In this document: in pieces, positions 33,284 through 41,529 of the stretch
Layout: each line of letters opens with the position of its first letter
How positions within the stretch are numbered: the stretch's first letter is position 1
From: an uncultured Eubacteriales bacterium
GTDB lineage: Bacteria; Bacillota; Clostridia; Christensenellales; Aristaeellaceae
Length of the DNA stretch: 64,000 bases
Direction of reading: 5' to 3'
NCBI GenBank assembly: GCA_902789795.1
Contig: CADAPM010000004.1
Coordinates: 186,001-250,000, forward strand
Program-made: the position numbers and the translations under genes
Notes under the pieces: generated by a model
Seen by the model: the letters and a program-made list of their open reading frames with translations, nothing else
Told to the model about the DNA's origin: nothing
Database searches by the model: none

Positions 33284-34853
33284 TCTTAAAAAGTACTTTC
33301 CGGTCGCCAAATCCTCCATTTTCCAGAAGAACAGGCTGTATGTCCGGGCGAATGAGAACATCTCCATCGACATCTATGAGGGCGAGACCCTGGGTGTCGT
33401 AGGCGAGTCCGGCTGCGGCAAGTCCACCCTGGGCCGCGTGCTGCTGCAGCTGTATCCGCAGACGGCGGGCTGCACCCTGTACTACGGTATGACCCTGGAC
33501 GAGCTGACCCCCAGCTACGTCTATGACACCATCAAGCATGAAAAGAAATACCGCCAGAAGCTGGCCAAGGCCTCCGCGAAGGCCCGCGACCTGGAAAAGC
33601 GGGTCGAGGCCGCCGGCGGCGAGGACGGCGCGGATTTCTATCTGCTGCAGGATTGCAACATCGCCCAGTGCGACGAGCAGACCAACCTGAGCAATATCGT
33701 GAAAATCCTGGGCGGCTTCTATGCCAAGGACGATGCCGAGGGCATGAACCTGCTGATGGGCATCTACCAGGAAAACAAAAAGCGCAACAAGCTGGTCGGG
33801 AAGCGCAAGAAGCAGCAGGCCAACTTCGACCACTTTGAGCACGAGGCCAACACGGCGGAAGCCGGCAAGGCGACCTCCGCTGCAAATAAGCGCGATAAGG
33901 CTGCCGCCCAGCTCCAGAAGCTCAACAGCGCGATCGAGGTCCATGACAAGGCCATCGCCTCCCTCCAGGACAAGCTGGCGGCTGTCAAGGCCAAGTACCA
34001 GGGTGACGCCGAGTTTGAAAAGTACGAGGCAATGCTGGACAACGGCATCGACCTGGCGCGCCTGACCACCGATGAGATGCGCGACCTGCGCAAGGACCTG
34101 CAGATCATCTTCCAGGATCCCTATTCCAGCCTGAACCCGCGCTTCACCGTGGGTCAGATCATCGAGGAAGGCCTGGTCACCCACCACTTCTTCAAGCACG
34201 GCTCCGCCAAGCTGCGCGCCTACATCGTGGATACGATGGAAAAGTGCGGCCTGCAGGAGTACATGCTCCACCGCTATCCGCACCAGTTCTCCGGCGGCCA
34301 GCGCCAGCGCATCTGCATCGCGCGCGCCCTGGCGGTGCAGCCCAAGTTCGTGGTCTGCGACGAGTGCGTGTCCGCTCTGGACGTGTCCATCCAGTCCCAG
34401 ATCATCAACCTGCTGCAGGAGCTCAAGGAAAAGCAGCACCTGACCTACATGTTCATCTCCCATGACCTGTCGGTCGTCAAGTTCATCTCCGACCGCATCG
34501 CCGTCATGTATCTTGGCAGCGTTGTGGAGCTGGCGGATAAGAACACCATCTTCAACGATCCCCGCCATCCCTACACGGTGGCGCTGCTCTCCTCCATCCC
34601 GACCACGGAGGCCAACTCCGCGGACAAGGAGCGCATCATCCTGGAGGGCAACATCCCCAGCCCCGTGAACCCGCCGGCCGGCTGCAAGTTCTGCACCCGC
34701 TGCTACATGGCCACGGACAAGTGCCGCCGCGTGGAGCCGCCGCTGGTGGAGATCGCACCCAACCACTTCTGTGCCTGCCACTATCCGGAGCGCAAGCTGG
34801 ATGAGAACAAGAACTTCCTGTTCGAGGTCAAGACGACCAAGACGGAGGCCTGA
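33249..34853 (+). CDS. oppF: Oligopeptide ABC transporter ATPase OppF with a long helical insertion
   Basis: A 534-residue ATPase about 200 residues longer than usual. Walker A GESGCGKSTLGRVLLQLYP lies at residues 52-70. The Q-loop IIFQDPYSSLNPR comes only near 287, instead of about 40 residues after Walker A. The extra segment (about 85-275) is rich in Lys, Ala, Glu and Gln with heptad-like patterning (YRQKLAKASAKARDLEKRVE; QLQKLNSAIEVHDKAIASLQ), suggesting an antiparallel coiled coil. Signature FSGGQRQRICIARAL, a Walker B with Cys-Glu (FVVCDECVSALDVS) in place of the usual Asp-Glu-Pro order, and the C-terminal cysteines follow. GTG start behind AAGGAGGA. Confidence 0.92.
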   Translation: MPSTKKLLSITNLKKYFPVAKSSIFQKNRLYVRANENISIDIYEGETLGVVGESGCGKSTLGRVLLQLYPQTAGCTLYYGMTLDELTPSYVYDTIKHEKKYRQKLAKASAKARDLEKRVEAAGGEDGADFYLLQDCNIAQCDEQTNLSNIVKILGGFYAKDDAEGMNLLMGIYQENKKRNKLVGKRKKQQANFDHFEHEANTAEAGKATSAANKRDKAAAQLQKLNSAIEVHDKAIASLQDKLAAVKAKYQGDAEFEKYEAMLDNGIDLARLTTDEMRDLRKDLQIIFQDPYSSLNPRFTVGQIIEEGLVTHHFFKHGSAKLRAYIVDTMEKCGLQEYMLHRYPHQFSGGQRQRICIARALAVQPKFVVCDECVSALDVSIQSQIINLLQELKEKQHLTYMFISHDLSVVKFISDRIAVMYLGSVVELADKNTIFNDPRHPYTVALLSSIPTTEANSADKERIILEGNIPSPVNPPAGCKFCTRCYMATDKCRRVEPPLVEIAPNHFCACHYPERKLDENKNFLFEVKTTKTEA

Positions 34854-34855
34854 GC

Positions 34856-35026
34856 ATGCGCGAGTCAGAGCAGCAAAAGCAGGATATGCTCGAAGATGAC
34901 GGGCCGAAGCTGGAAAAGCACGACGAGACGGCGCTCATGCTGTCCGGGCTGATCACCATCGGCCTGCCGTGCCTGCTGCTCATCCTGCTCATCATGGGCG
35001 TGACCCTGTTCCTGTTCGGCAGATGA
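34856..35026 (+). CDS. 56-residue single-pass membrane protein ending the Opp operon
   Basis: Starts two bases after the oppF stop. The first 27 residues are charged and acidic (MRESEQQKQDMLEDDGPKLE), followed by one long helix (LSGLITIGLPCLLLILLIMGVTLFLF in outline). No family is recognised. The tight spacing and the terminator right after it suggest that it belongs to the transporter operon, perhaps as a small accessory subunit. It lacks a clear separate ribosome binding site, so translation would depend on coupling. Confidence 0.6.
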   Translation: MRESEQQKQDMLEDDGPKLEKHDETALMLSGLITIGLPCLLLILLIMGVTLFLFGR

Positions 35027-35043
35027 TTGAATCATAGCAATAA

Positions 35044-35075
35044 AATACCGCCGGGATAAAGTTCCCGGCGGTATT
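35044..35075. terminator. Bidirectional terminator after the Opp operon
   Basis: A perfect 13-bp stem AATACCGCCGGGA/TCCCGGCGGTATT (35044-35056 with 35063-35075) between convergent genes, with T and A runs on either side. Confidence 0.9.
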
Positions 35076-35087
35076 TGCGTGAGTGGA

Positions 35088-35696
35088 TCAGGTGTCTTTC
35101 GCGATGGCTCCGATGGCCGCTATCACGCCCTTCAGGATGTCCTCGCCGGACAGGCTGGGGGCGTTTTGCTTGCCGACGGTCTGCTCGTGCTGATACGGCA
35201 CGTGCATGAATCCGGCGCGGATGCGCGGCGCTTCCCGGGCGCACCAGCTGAGCAGGCCGTACATCAGGTGGTTGCACACGAAGGTGCCGGCGGTATAGGA
35301 CAGGCTGGCCGGAACGCCGGCGTCCCGGATGCTCTGCACCATGGCCTTGACCGGCAGCGTCGTGAAGAAAGCGGCGGGCCCGTCCGGTTCGATGGGCTGA
35401 TCCGTAGGCTGCTGCCCGGCGTTGTCCGGAATGCGCGCGTCGTCCAGGTTGATGGCGACCCGCTCCGGCGTGATGGCCGCGCGTCCGCCTGCCTGGCCGA
35501 CGCAGAGGACGGCGTCGGGCCGCTCGCGCTGGACCGCCTCGATCAGCGGCGGCAGACAGCCGTCAAAGGTCACGGGCAGCCGCAGCCGGAGGATCTGCGC
35601 GCCGCCGATCTCGTCGGGGAAGGCGCAGACGGCCTCCCAGGCGGGGTTGACAGTCTCGCCGCCGAAGGGCTCAAAGCCGGTCACGAGGATCTTCAT
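35088..35696 (-). CDS. pcp: Pyroglutamyl peptidase I
   Basis: A 202-residue cysteine peptidase of family C15 that removes N-terminal pyroglutamate from peptides in the cytoplasm. The start KILVTGFEPFGGETVNP is diagnostic. The catalytic glutamate lies in PERVAINLDDARIPDN and the cysteine in YTAGTFVCNHLMYG. The last catalytic residue (His) is in GFMHVPYQHEQ. Its position next to a peptide importer suggests a shared role in peptide use, although it is convergently transcribed. Confidence 0.94.
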   Translation of the reverse strand: MKILVTGFEPFGGETVNPAWEAVCAFPDEIGGAQILRLRLPVTFDGCLPPLIEAVQRERPDAVLCVGQAGGRAAITPERVAINLDDARIPDNAGQQPTDQPIEPDGPAAFFTTLPVKAMVQSIRDAGVPASLSYTAGTFVCNHLMYGLLSWCAREAPRIRAGFMHVPYQHEQTVGKQNAPSLSGEDILKGVIAAIGAIAKDT

Positions 35697-35815
35697 GGTT
35701 GATCATCCTTTGTAAAAGCTTGCAAACCAGTAGACGAAACGGGACATGTATGGTAAAATGTGCCCGATGCCTGCATCAGGCGGGCAGAGGATCCTTAGGA
35801 TCCAAAGGAGCAGTA

Positions 35816-36550
35816 ATGAAGCATTTTCGCTTGAATCCGTTCTTCCGTTTTCTCTGCCTCTGCGCCCTGCTTACGCTTTTATGCCCTGCGGCGCTGGCGG
35901 AAGCGGAAACGGAATTAACGCCCCGCGAGCAGATGATCGACGAGATCCTGAACGCCGCGCATGACCAGTATGTCAAGACGGAGGGCAAGCTCCGCCGCGC
36001 GCACTACAGCGGGGACATCTATGTGTGCAAAAACTTTACGGTCTACTGCTTCAAGCAGGCGGCCGGCAGCTACCGGATGGCGGAATATCCCGACGTGGCG
36101 CTGGTCATCCCGGACAATCTGCCCGCCAAGGAGTGCAAGCCCTACGGCTACGGCCTGAAATGGAAGGAGATTCCCGCCGAAAAGGGCAATCCCTTCTACG
36201 AGGCGGCCGTGTTCCGCTATGACACCAAGCTGAGCAAGGCGGAAAACCGGAAGCTGGCCCGGGAGTTCCTGCAGCAGGCCAAGCGCGGAGACTTCTTCCA
36301 GATGCGCGCCAACTACTATTACGGCGTTGGCGCTCACAGCATGATGTTCACCGAGGACTACGATCCCGATACCGATACGGTCACCTGGTGCGACAGCAAC
36401 ATGAAGGGCCAGAGCAAGGGCGGCATCCGCTACGGCCTGGTGCAGTGGAACGCGAACAAGGCCATCGACTGGTTCGTGGACGCCTTCTGCCGCAAGCAGT
36501 ACGGTGCGACCATCTATCGCCTGAGGGACGACATCATCAGAGCGGAATGA
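35816..36550 (+). CDS. Secreted cysteine-peptidase-like protein
   Basis: A 244-residue exported protein with a signal peptide ending AALAEA. The mature part has a possible papain-fold layout: a cysteine in DIYVCKNFTVYC (residue 71 or 78) and, further on, GVGAHSMMFTEDYDPDTDTV with His and Asp in the order expected for NlpC/P60- or CHAP-like enzymes. That reading is an inference. The ATG at 35816 follows AAAGGAG and directly starts the hydrophobic leader; codons further upstream are not supported. A heptamer-repeat element starts at its stop codon. Confidence 0.65.
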   Translation: MKHFRLNPFFRFLCLCALLTLLCPAALAEAETELTPREQMIDEILNAAHDQYVKTEGKLRRAHYSGDIYVCKNFTVYCFKQAAGSYRMAEYPDVALVIPDNLPAKECKPYGYGLKWKEIPAEKGNPFYEAAVFRYDTKLSKAENRKLAREFLQQAKRGDFFQMRANYYYGVGAHSMMFTEDYDPDTDTVTWCDSNMKGQSKGGIRYGLVQWNANKAIDWFVDAFCRKQYGATIYRLRDDIIRAE

Positions 36551-36645
36551 GAGTAAGGTTGAAGGGTGAAGGGTTAAGGTTGAAGGTTATAGTGAATCAC
36601 TATCTGCCTTCTCCCTGCTCCCTTCACCCTTCAACCTTTATTACT
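36551..36645. repeat. Heptamer-armed inverted repeat element, family 2
   Basis: The left arm (about 36553-36590) is AAGGTTG/AAGGGTG/AAGGGTT units of 7 bases. The right arm (about 36611-36640) carries the inverted complement (CCCTTCA, CCTTCAA). The short core is a perfect ATAGTGAATCACTAT palindrome (36590-36604). It fills the whole gap between two convergent genes. Confidence 0.8.
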
Positions 36646-36648
36646 CGC

Positions 36649-37182
36649 TCAGTAGTTTTCCGCTTTCAGCTGGAAATAGGCCTGGGGGTGGTTGCAGACG
36701 GGGCAGACTTCGGGGGCCTTGGGGCCGATCACGATGTGGCCGCAGTTGCCGCACTGCCAGATGCAGTCGCCGTCCCGGGAGAAGACCACAGCGTCCTCGA
36801 TGTTCTTGAGCAGCTTGCGATAGCGCTCCTCGTGTTCCTTCTCGATGGCCGCGACGCCCAGGAACAGCTCGGCGATCTCGTCGAAGCCCTCTTCCTTCGC
36901 GGTCTTGGCGAAGCCGTCGTACATGTCGGTCCACTCGTAGTTCTCGCCGTCGGCGGCGGCTTTCAGGTTTTCCTTGGTGTCGCCGATGCCGCCCAGCAGC
37001 TTGAACCAGATCTTGGCGTGCTCCTTTTCGTTGGCGGCGGTCTCTTCAAAGATGTTCGCGATCTGGACGTAGCCGTCCTTCTTGGCCTTGGAGGCAAAAT
37101 AGCTGTACTTGTTGCGGGCCATGGATTCGCCCTGGAACGCGGTCCACAGGTTCTTCTCAGTCTGGCTGCCTTTTAATTCCAT
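36649..37182 (-). CDS. rbr: Rubrerythrin
   Basis: A 177-residue non-heme iron peroxidase that reduces hydrogen peroxide in anaerobes. The four-helix diiron domain has the ligand motifs [26 protein letters not shown] and [13 protein letters not shown]. The C-terminal rubredoxin-like domain has two CxxC pairs (WQCGNCGHI and [11 protein letters not shown]). The promoter region is shared with the divergent sigma factor gene and holds two inverted repeats. Confidence 0.95.
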   Translation of the reverse strand: MELKGSQTEKNLWTAFQGESMARNKYSYFASKAKKDGYVQIANIFEETAANEKEHAKIWFKLLGGIGDTKENLKAAADGENYEWTDMYDGFAKTAKEEGFDEIAELFLGVAAIEKEHEERYRKLLKNIEDAVVFSRDGDCIWQCGNCGHIVIGPKAPEVCPVCNHPQAYFQLKAENY

Positions 37183-37199
37183 TGTATTGATCCCCTTTC

Positions 37200-37249
37200 T
37201 TAGCCATTTGGCTAAAGATAGTATATCATATAGCCGCTTAAATGGCTAT
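37200..37249. promoter_or_regulatory. Paired operator-like inverted repeats between rubrerythrin and sigma gene
   Basis: TTAGCCA-TT-TGGCTAA (37200-37215) is a perfect 7-bp inverted repeat. ATAGCC-N8-GGCTAT (37230-37249) is a second with the same TAGCC half-site. The A+T-rich stretch between them contains -10-like sequences on both strands. The layout suggests one regulator controlling both divergent genes. The sequence does not match the PerR box as I know it. Confidence 0.5.
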
Positions 37250-37284
37250 ACATGCACACAAAATTGCGCGAATTGGAGGTCATT

Positions 37285-37848
37285 ATGTCGATCCATCCGC
37301 CGACCTTTGAGGAGCTGGCGCAGCGATTTGAAAAGGATGTTTACCTGACCTGCTACGGCATCCTCAACAGCCGCGAGGACGCTGCGGACGCCCTGCAGGA
37401 GACCATGCTCAAGGCGTGGCGCGGGTTCAGGGGCTTCAAGGGGGAAGCCCAGTGGCGCACCTGGTTTCGCCGCATCGCCGTCAATACCTGCATCGATATG
37501 CTGCGCAAGCGACGGCCCAACACCTCCCTGGAGGAGATGCGGGAGGAGGGCTTCGAGCCCCGGGACCCCAAGGCCAGCGTGAGCGGCGAGGTGGAGGCGG
37601 CCGAGCGCAAGCGCCTGCTTCGGGAAGCCATCGGGAAACTGAACGAGAAGGACCGGGTGCTGATCGTCCTCAGGGACGTGCGGGGCATGTCCTATGAGGA
37701 TCTGTCGCGGGTGCTCCGCCTGCCGGAGGGGACGGTCAAAAGCCGTCTGAACCGCGCTCGTGAGCATCTGAAGAAAATATTGTCCGAGGACGCGGAACTT
37801 TTTGGATTCAGGAACGTCAGTAAGGGAGAAAGGAGGGATCAGCGATGA
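37285..37848 (+). CDS. ECF-type RNA polymerase sigma factor
   Basis: A 187-residue sigma factor. Region 2 is in SREDAADALQETMLKAWRGF and WRTWFRRIAVNTCIDMLRKR. Region 4 is GMSYEDLSRVLRLPEGTVKSRLNRAREHLKK. The ATG at 37285 follows GGAGG. The downstream gene, overlapping by four bases, encodes a zinc-binding anti-sigma factor, so this is a classic envelope-stress-type switch. It is divergent from rubrerythrin. Confidence 0.92.
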   Translation: MSIHPPTFEELAQRFEKDVYLTCYGILNSREDAADALQETMLKAWRGFRGFKGEAQWRTWFRRIAVNTCIDMLRKRRPNTSLEEMREEGFEPRDPKASVSGEVEAAERKRLLREAIGKLNEKDRVLIVLRDVRGMSYEDLSRVLRLPEGTVKSRLNRAREHLKKILSEDAELFGFRNVSKGERRDQR

Positions 37849-38735
37849 CCTGCGCGGAATTGGAACGGCTGCTGGACCGGGGCGAGCCGGATGAGCAGAC
37901 GAGACAGGAGATGCAGCGTCACGCCGAAACCTGCGAAAGCTGCAGGCTCCTCCTGGAACTGAGGGCCCTGGACCGGGACGAAGCGGTGCCCGAAGAGGCC
38001 AGTACCCGCTGGAAAGCCGCCCTCCGCACCGAAAAGGCGAAGGCGGAGGCCCAGCGCCGGACGGGCTTCTGGAATTCCCGGGCCTTTGCGCCGGTCATGG
38101 CCGCCGCTGCCCTGCTGATCGCCGTGGTGGCCCTGCGTCAGCCCATCGCCAACCTGCAAAAGCCGCAGCCGGCGCCCCTGTCCATGATGGCCGCGAGCAC
38201 GGAAATGCCCGCTCAGGATGCGGCCCCGGCACCCCAGCTGAGCATGGCTGCGCCGAAAATGGCAGCCGTGGCGACGAACGCGCCGCTCACTTTGGGCATG
38301 AACAGCGCGTCCCCGGAGGCTGCCCCGGAAGAACCGGAGGAGGCGGACGCTGCGCCCATGCTGAGCGCTGGAGCGATGCTCTTCCAGGCGAACGAGGAGG
38401 CTGAGGAGGCAGCCATGGAAACGGCAGACGCCAGCGCCTTCATGCAGGATACGCTGGAGGCTGACTCCCAGACGCTGACCTGGACTGCAGACGCGCCGTC
38501 GGAAGCCGCTGAGCAGCTGCTCCGGGCGATGGGCTGGACCGACAGCATCCCGGCGGAGAATGAAAGCGGCGTGAGCCTCAGCCTGTCCGTCCGCCGGGAG
38601 GACATGCCGGCCCTCCTGGATGCGCTGGAGAAGGCCGGATGCAGCAGCCTGCCCGCGGAGGATGAGCTGCCCTGGGACCAGGACGGTCAGTGCCGGCTGG
38701 ATCTGTTGATCAAAAAAGGAGGAATGAACCCATGA
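37845..38735 (+). CDS. Membrane-bound anti-sigma factor with zinc-finger domain
   Basis: A 296-residue protein. The N-terminal anti-sigma domain has the H-x3-C-x2-C motif (RHAETCESC), expected to bind the ECF sigma factor coded just before it. One membrane helix lies at about residues 82-102. The outer part is low-complexity (Ala, Met, Glu, Pro) and ends in a compact C-terminal domain (about 205-290) that may be the stress sensor. Start and stop both overlap neighbours by four bases. Confidence 0.85.
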   Translation: MTCAELERLLDRGEPDEQTRQEMQRHAETCESCRLLLELRALDRDEAVPEEASTRWKAALRTEKAKAEAQRRTGFWNSRAFAPVMAAAALLIAVVALRQPIANLQKPQPAPLSMMAASTEMPAQDAAPAPQLSMAAPKMAAVATNAPLTLGMNSASPEAAPEEPEEADAAPMLSAGAMLFQANEEAEEAAMETADASAFMQDTLEADSQTLTWTADAPSEAAEQLLRAMGWTDSIPAENESGVSLSLSVRREDMPALLDALEKAGCSSLPAEDELPWDQDGQCRLDLLIKKGGMNP

Positions 38736-39448
38736 AGAGGATGATGAGGGCCTTGGCCCTCGCAGTGATGTTTGCCCTGCTGATGAGCGGGATGGCGCTG
38801 GCTGACGCGCCTCAGGTGACCGTGGGCGGGAGCGCCCAGGTCTCGGTGGCCACAGACCACGCGGTCATCCACCTGGCGATCCGCACGAAGGCTGAAGCGC
38901 CCTCGGAGGCCCAGGCGGAAAACAAGCAGCGTACCGACGCGGTGATGAAGGTGCTGACCGAGCAGTGCGGCATCCCCGCCGACCGGATCGCCACCAGCAG
39001 CTTCAGCATCTACACGATGAACGAGTATGTGGGGCCGCTCAACCAGGAAAAGCAGTATTACCAGGTCATGCATGACATGAGTGTCACCGTCGCGGATATC
39101 GACCAGACTGGCGCGGTGATCGACGCCGTCGTCGACGCCGGCGCGAACATTATCAATTATGTCTCCTTTGAGGCCGACGGCATGAAGGAAGCCTACGACA
39201 AGGCGCTGAAGGAGGCCTTCGCCGACGCGAAGCGCAAGGCGGAGCTGCTGGCCGAGACCGCGGGCATGAAGCTGGGCAAGCTGGTCTCCGTCTCTACCGT
39301 GGGCAGCGGGAACGACATCTACAGCAATTCCTTCCGCATGGCGGCGCCCGAGGAGGATGCTTCCGCCGGAGCCACCAAGCTGGCCCCCGGCACCCAGAAC
39401 ACCAGCGCCTATGTGACGACGGTGTGGGAACTGGAAGAGAAGGACTGA
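38732..39448 (+). CDS. Exported SIMPL-domain (DUF541) protein
   Basis: A 238-residue protein with a signal peptide ending MALA, followed by a DUF541/SIMPL domain (VTVGGSAQVSVATDHAVI near the start, AFADAKRKAELLAETAG and LGKLVSVSTVGSG near the end). These proteins are exported and often linked to oxidative or envelope stress, which fits the sigma/anti-sigma operon it ends. The ATG at 38732 follows AAAGGAGG and overlaps the anti-sigma stop. Confidence 0.88.
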   Translation: MKRMMRALALAVMFALLMSGMALADAPQVTVGGSAQVSVATDHAVIHLAIRTKAEAPSEAQAENKQRTDAVMKVLTEQCGIPADRIATSSFSIYTMNEYVGPLNQEKQYYQVMHDMSVTVADIDQTGAVIDAVVDAGANIINYVSFEADGMKEAYDKALKEAFADAKRKAELLAETAGMKLGKLVSVSTVGSGNDIYSNSFRMAAPEEDASAGATKLAPGTQNTSAYVTTVWELEEKD

Positions 39449-39470
39449 TACTGAAACCCATCATCAAAAA

Positions 39471-39495
39471 AAGGGGCTGCGTGATGCAGTCCCTT
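39471..39495. terminator. Bidirectional terminator
   Basis: AAGGGGCTGC (39471-39480) pairs with GCAGTCCCTT (39486-39495), 10 bp with one G-T pair. An A run lies before it and a T-rich stretch after it. It separates the SIMPL gene from the convergent toxin-antitoxin pair. Confidence 0.75.
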
Positions 39496-39513
39496 CTTTG
39501 TATTAAGTATCAT

Positions 39514-39862
39514 TCATTCTTTCAGCAGCGCTTCGCAGAATGCTTTCAGCGGCGGCAGGTCGGTTTGGGATACTGTCCAGATGACGTCGGCATCCATGGC
39601 CAGATACTGATGGGCGAACCAATCCCGCATCCCTTTGATCTGACGCCATGGGATGTCGGGATGCGCATTGATGAAATCATCCGACAGATGCTTGGCGAGT
39701 TCGCCGATCTGCTGAATCAGCATACTGACGGCATTCCTGTAAATCGGGTTGTTCATGAAAGTCGATTCATCATTCCCGAAATAGTCGACCGCCGCGTCGG
39801 CTTCAGTATTTCAGGATGTGGCGGATGATGCTTCGGTCCTTTTGAAAGTCGTTATTGCTCAT
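39514..39862 (-). pseudogene. hepT: HepT-type toxin, frameshifted near its start
   Basis: Reading from the ATG at 39862 gives the typical HepT beginning MSNNDFQKDRSIIRHILKY, then a stop TGA at 39803-39805. One base out of step the sequence goes on EADAAVDYFGNDESTF, then MNNPIYRNAVSMLIQQIGEL to the end at 39514. The HEPN motif is also altered (GMRDWFAHQY). The missing bases, probably two or five around TACTGAAGCC, leave the toxin unable to be made whole. The antitoxin gene upstream is intact and overlaps by 11 bases. Confidence 0.85.
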
Positions 39863-40145
39863 ACAGCAATACCTCGTCTCTGCGGATCTCGTTCAGGAAT
39901 TCCTTGTCTGCGCCCTGAACCGTGACCAGGTCAAGATCCTTCTGGAAGCCGTCCCGGAGATCTGCGTACAGACCGCCCAAGGCGAAACCGCTTTTGACGG
40001 CACCACGGTCGATCAGGATGTCCAGGTCGCTGCTTTCAGTCGCTTCGCCGCGGGCATAGGAGCCGAACAGATGCATGCTTTTGATGTTGTAGGAAGCGGC
40101 GATCGGCGCGGCGATCTCGCGGATCCTGTCGATCGTATAGATCAT
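39852..40145 (-). CDS. mntA: MntA-type antitoxin nucleotidyltransferase
   Basis: A 97-residue minimal nucleotidyltransferase with the signature GSYARGEATESSDLDILID and a third acidic residue in DLDLVTVQG. The start at 40145 lies seven bases after AAAGGAGG. It belongs to the same class as the protein at 24392 but differs in sequence, so the two pairs were acquired separately. Its toxin partner is frameshifted, which leaves this an orphan antitoxin. Confidence 0.87.
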   Translation of the reverse strand: MIYTIDRIREIAAPIAASYNIKSMHLFGSYARGEATESSDLDILIDRGAVKSGFALGGLYADLRDGFQKDLDLVTVQGADKEFLNEIRRDEVLLYEQ

Positions 40146-40197
40146 GTCGGCACCTCCTTTGGTGAATGATAGCGCAACGCAGGATTTTTCGGTACGA

Positions 40198-41529
40198 TTA
40201 AGTGTTGTCGCTCTTCTTCTGCCTGTATTCCTCCGGCACGACCCAGGGGTCGCGCTTGGGAGCCGGTGCGACCGGTGCGACCGGCGCGGCCGGAGCGGCC
40301 GGTGCGACCGGCGCGGCAGATGCTGCTTTTGCGGCGGGCTGGGGCTTCGGAGCGGACTGTTCTGCCTTCGGGGCGGCCGTCTGCTGCGCGGGAGCGGGGC
40401 CGCGGGAGGCGTGATTGCGCGGATTCCGGCCGCGCGGGGGATTGCCGGGCTTCCGGGCTCCTTCGGGGCGCTGGCCTTCATTCTTGCGGCCGCCCTCCTG
40501 GTTTTCAGGCCGGGGCTCGCGGGACCGCTGGTTCGGCCTGCGGCGGGAGGCGGCGGGCTGCTCGGCGGGCGTCTCGTCCACGCTGTCGTCCGGCGGGAGC
40601 TGCTGGTCCGCGTCGTCGTCCGGCACGTCCATTTCAGCGGCGTGCAAGGCGCGCATGACCTCGGGATCCGGCTCGTCCTCCGGCGCGCTCTGCTTCGGGG
40701 CGGGCTGGGGCTGCTGGCCGTTCAGGCGCTGGACCTGGTCGGCGGGGTAATCCTTGAGCTCCGTCATGTCGTTGCCCTTGTTGATGCGCACGCGGACGGT
40801 CTCCTTCAGGATGTTCACCTCAGCCACGATGCCGTCGCCGTCGGGGGTGTGCACGGGCTTCCCGACGCGGGGCATGGCGCGGCTGGTCTTCTCATAGAAG
40901 TCCTCTTCGTACTGCAGGCAGCACATCAGCCTGCCGCAGGCGCCGCTGATCTTGGTGGGGTTCAGGGACAGGTTCTGCTCCTTCGCCATCTTGATGGATA
41001 CGGGGTGGAAATCGCCCAGGAAGCGGGAGCAGCACAGCGGCCGGCCGCAGATGCCCAGGCCGCCCATCATCCGCGCTTCGTCGCGGACGCCGATCTGCCG
41101 AAGCTCGATGCGGACGTGGAACACGCTGGCCAGGTCCTTGACCAGGGCGCGAAAGTCCACCCGGGATTCGGCGGTGAAGTAGAACAGGAGCTTCGTGTTG
41201 TCAAAGGTATATTCACAGCTGACCAGCTTCATCGGCAGCTGGTGCTCGCTGATCTTCTGCTTGCATACGTCAAAAGCGCTCTTTTCCTTGCGCTTGTTCT
41301 CTTCCTCGTGATCGAGATCCTCCTGGGTCGCGACGCGGAGCACCGGGCGCAGCGGGGGAACGATGTCCTCATCCGGCACATCGGTGGGGCCGGTGACGGC
41401 TTCGCCGATCTCCTGGCCGCGGGCCGTTTCCACGATCACGGAATCGCCGGCGGCGGCGCCTGTTTCCAGGGGGTCAAAGTAGTAGAGCTTGCCGGCGTTC
41501 TGGAAGCGAACGCCTACGATGATCGCCAT
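40198..41529 (-). CDS. ricT: PSP1-domain protein RicT (YaaT)
   Basis: A 443-residue protein. The first 280 residues are the PSP1/YaaT domain, recognised from GVRFQNAGKLYYFDP, VRDEARMMGGLGICGRPLCC and KISGACGRLMCCLQYE. In Bacillus, RicT joins the Ric (Y) complex with an iron-sulfur cofactor bound by such cysteines and influences RNase Y and sporulation. The last 150 residues are a disordered Pro/Ala/Arg-rich tail, much longer than in Bacillus. The ATG at 41529 overlaps the holB end by 16 bases. Confidence 0.9.
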   Translation of the reverse strand: MAIIVGVRFQNAGKLYYFDPLETGAAAGDSVIVETARGQEIGEAVTGPTDVPDEDIVPPLRPVLRVATQEDLDHEEENKRKEKSAFDVCKQKISEHQLPMKLVSCEYTFDNTKLLFYFTAESRVDFRALVKDLASVFHVRIELRQIGVRDEARMMGGLGICGRPLCCSRFLGDFHPVSIKMAKEQNLSLNPTKISGACGRLMCCLQYEEDFYEKTSRAMPRVGKPVHTPDGDGIVAEVNILKETVRVRINKGNDMTELKDYPADQVQRLNGQQPQPAPKQSAPEDEPDPEVMRALHAAEMDVPDDDADQQLPPDDSVDETPAEQPAASRRRPNQRSREPRPENQEGGRKNEGQRPEGARKPGNPPRGRNPRNHASRGPAPAQQTAAPKAEQSAPKPQPAAKAASAAPVAPAAPAAPVAPVAPAPKRDPWVVPEEYRQKKSDNT

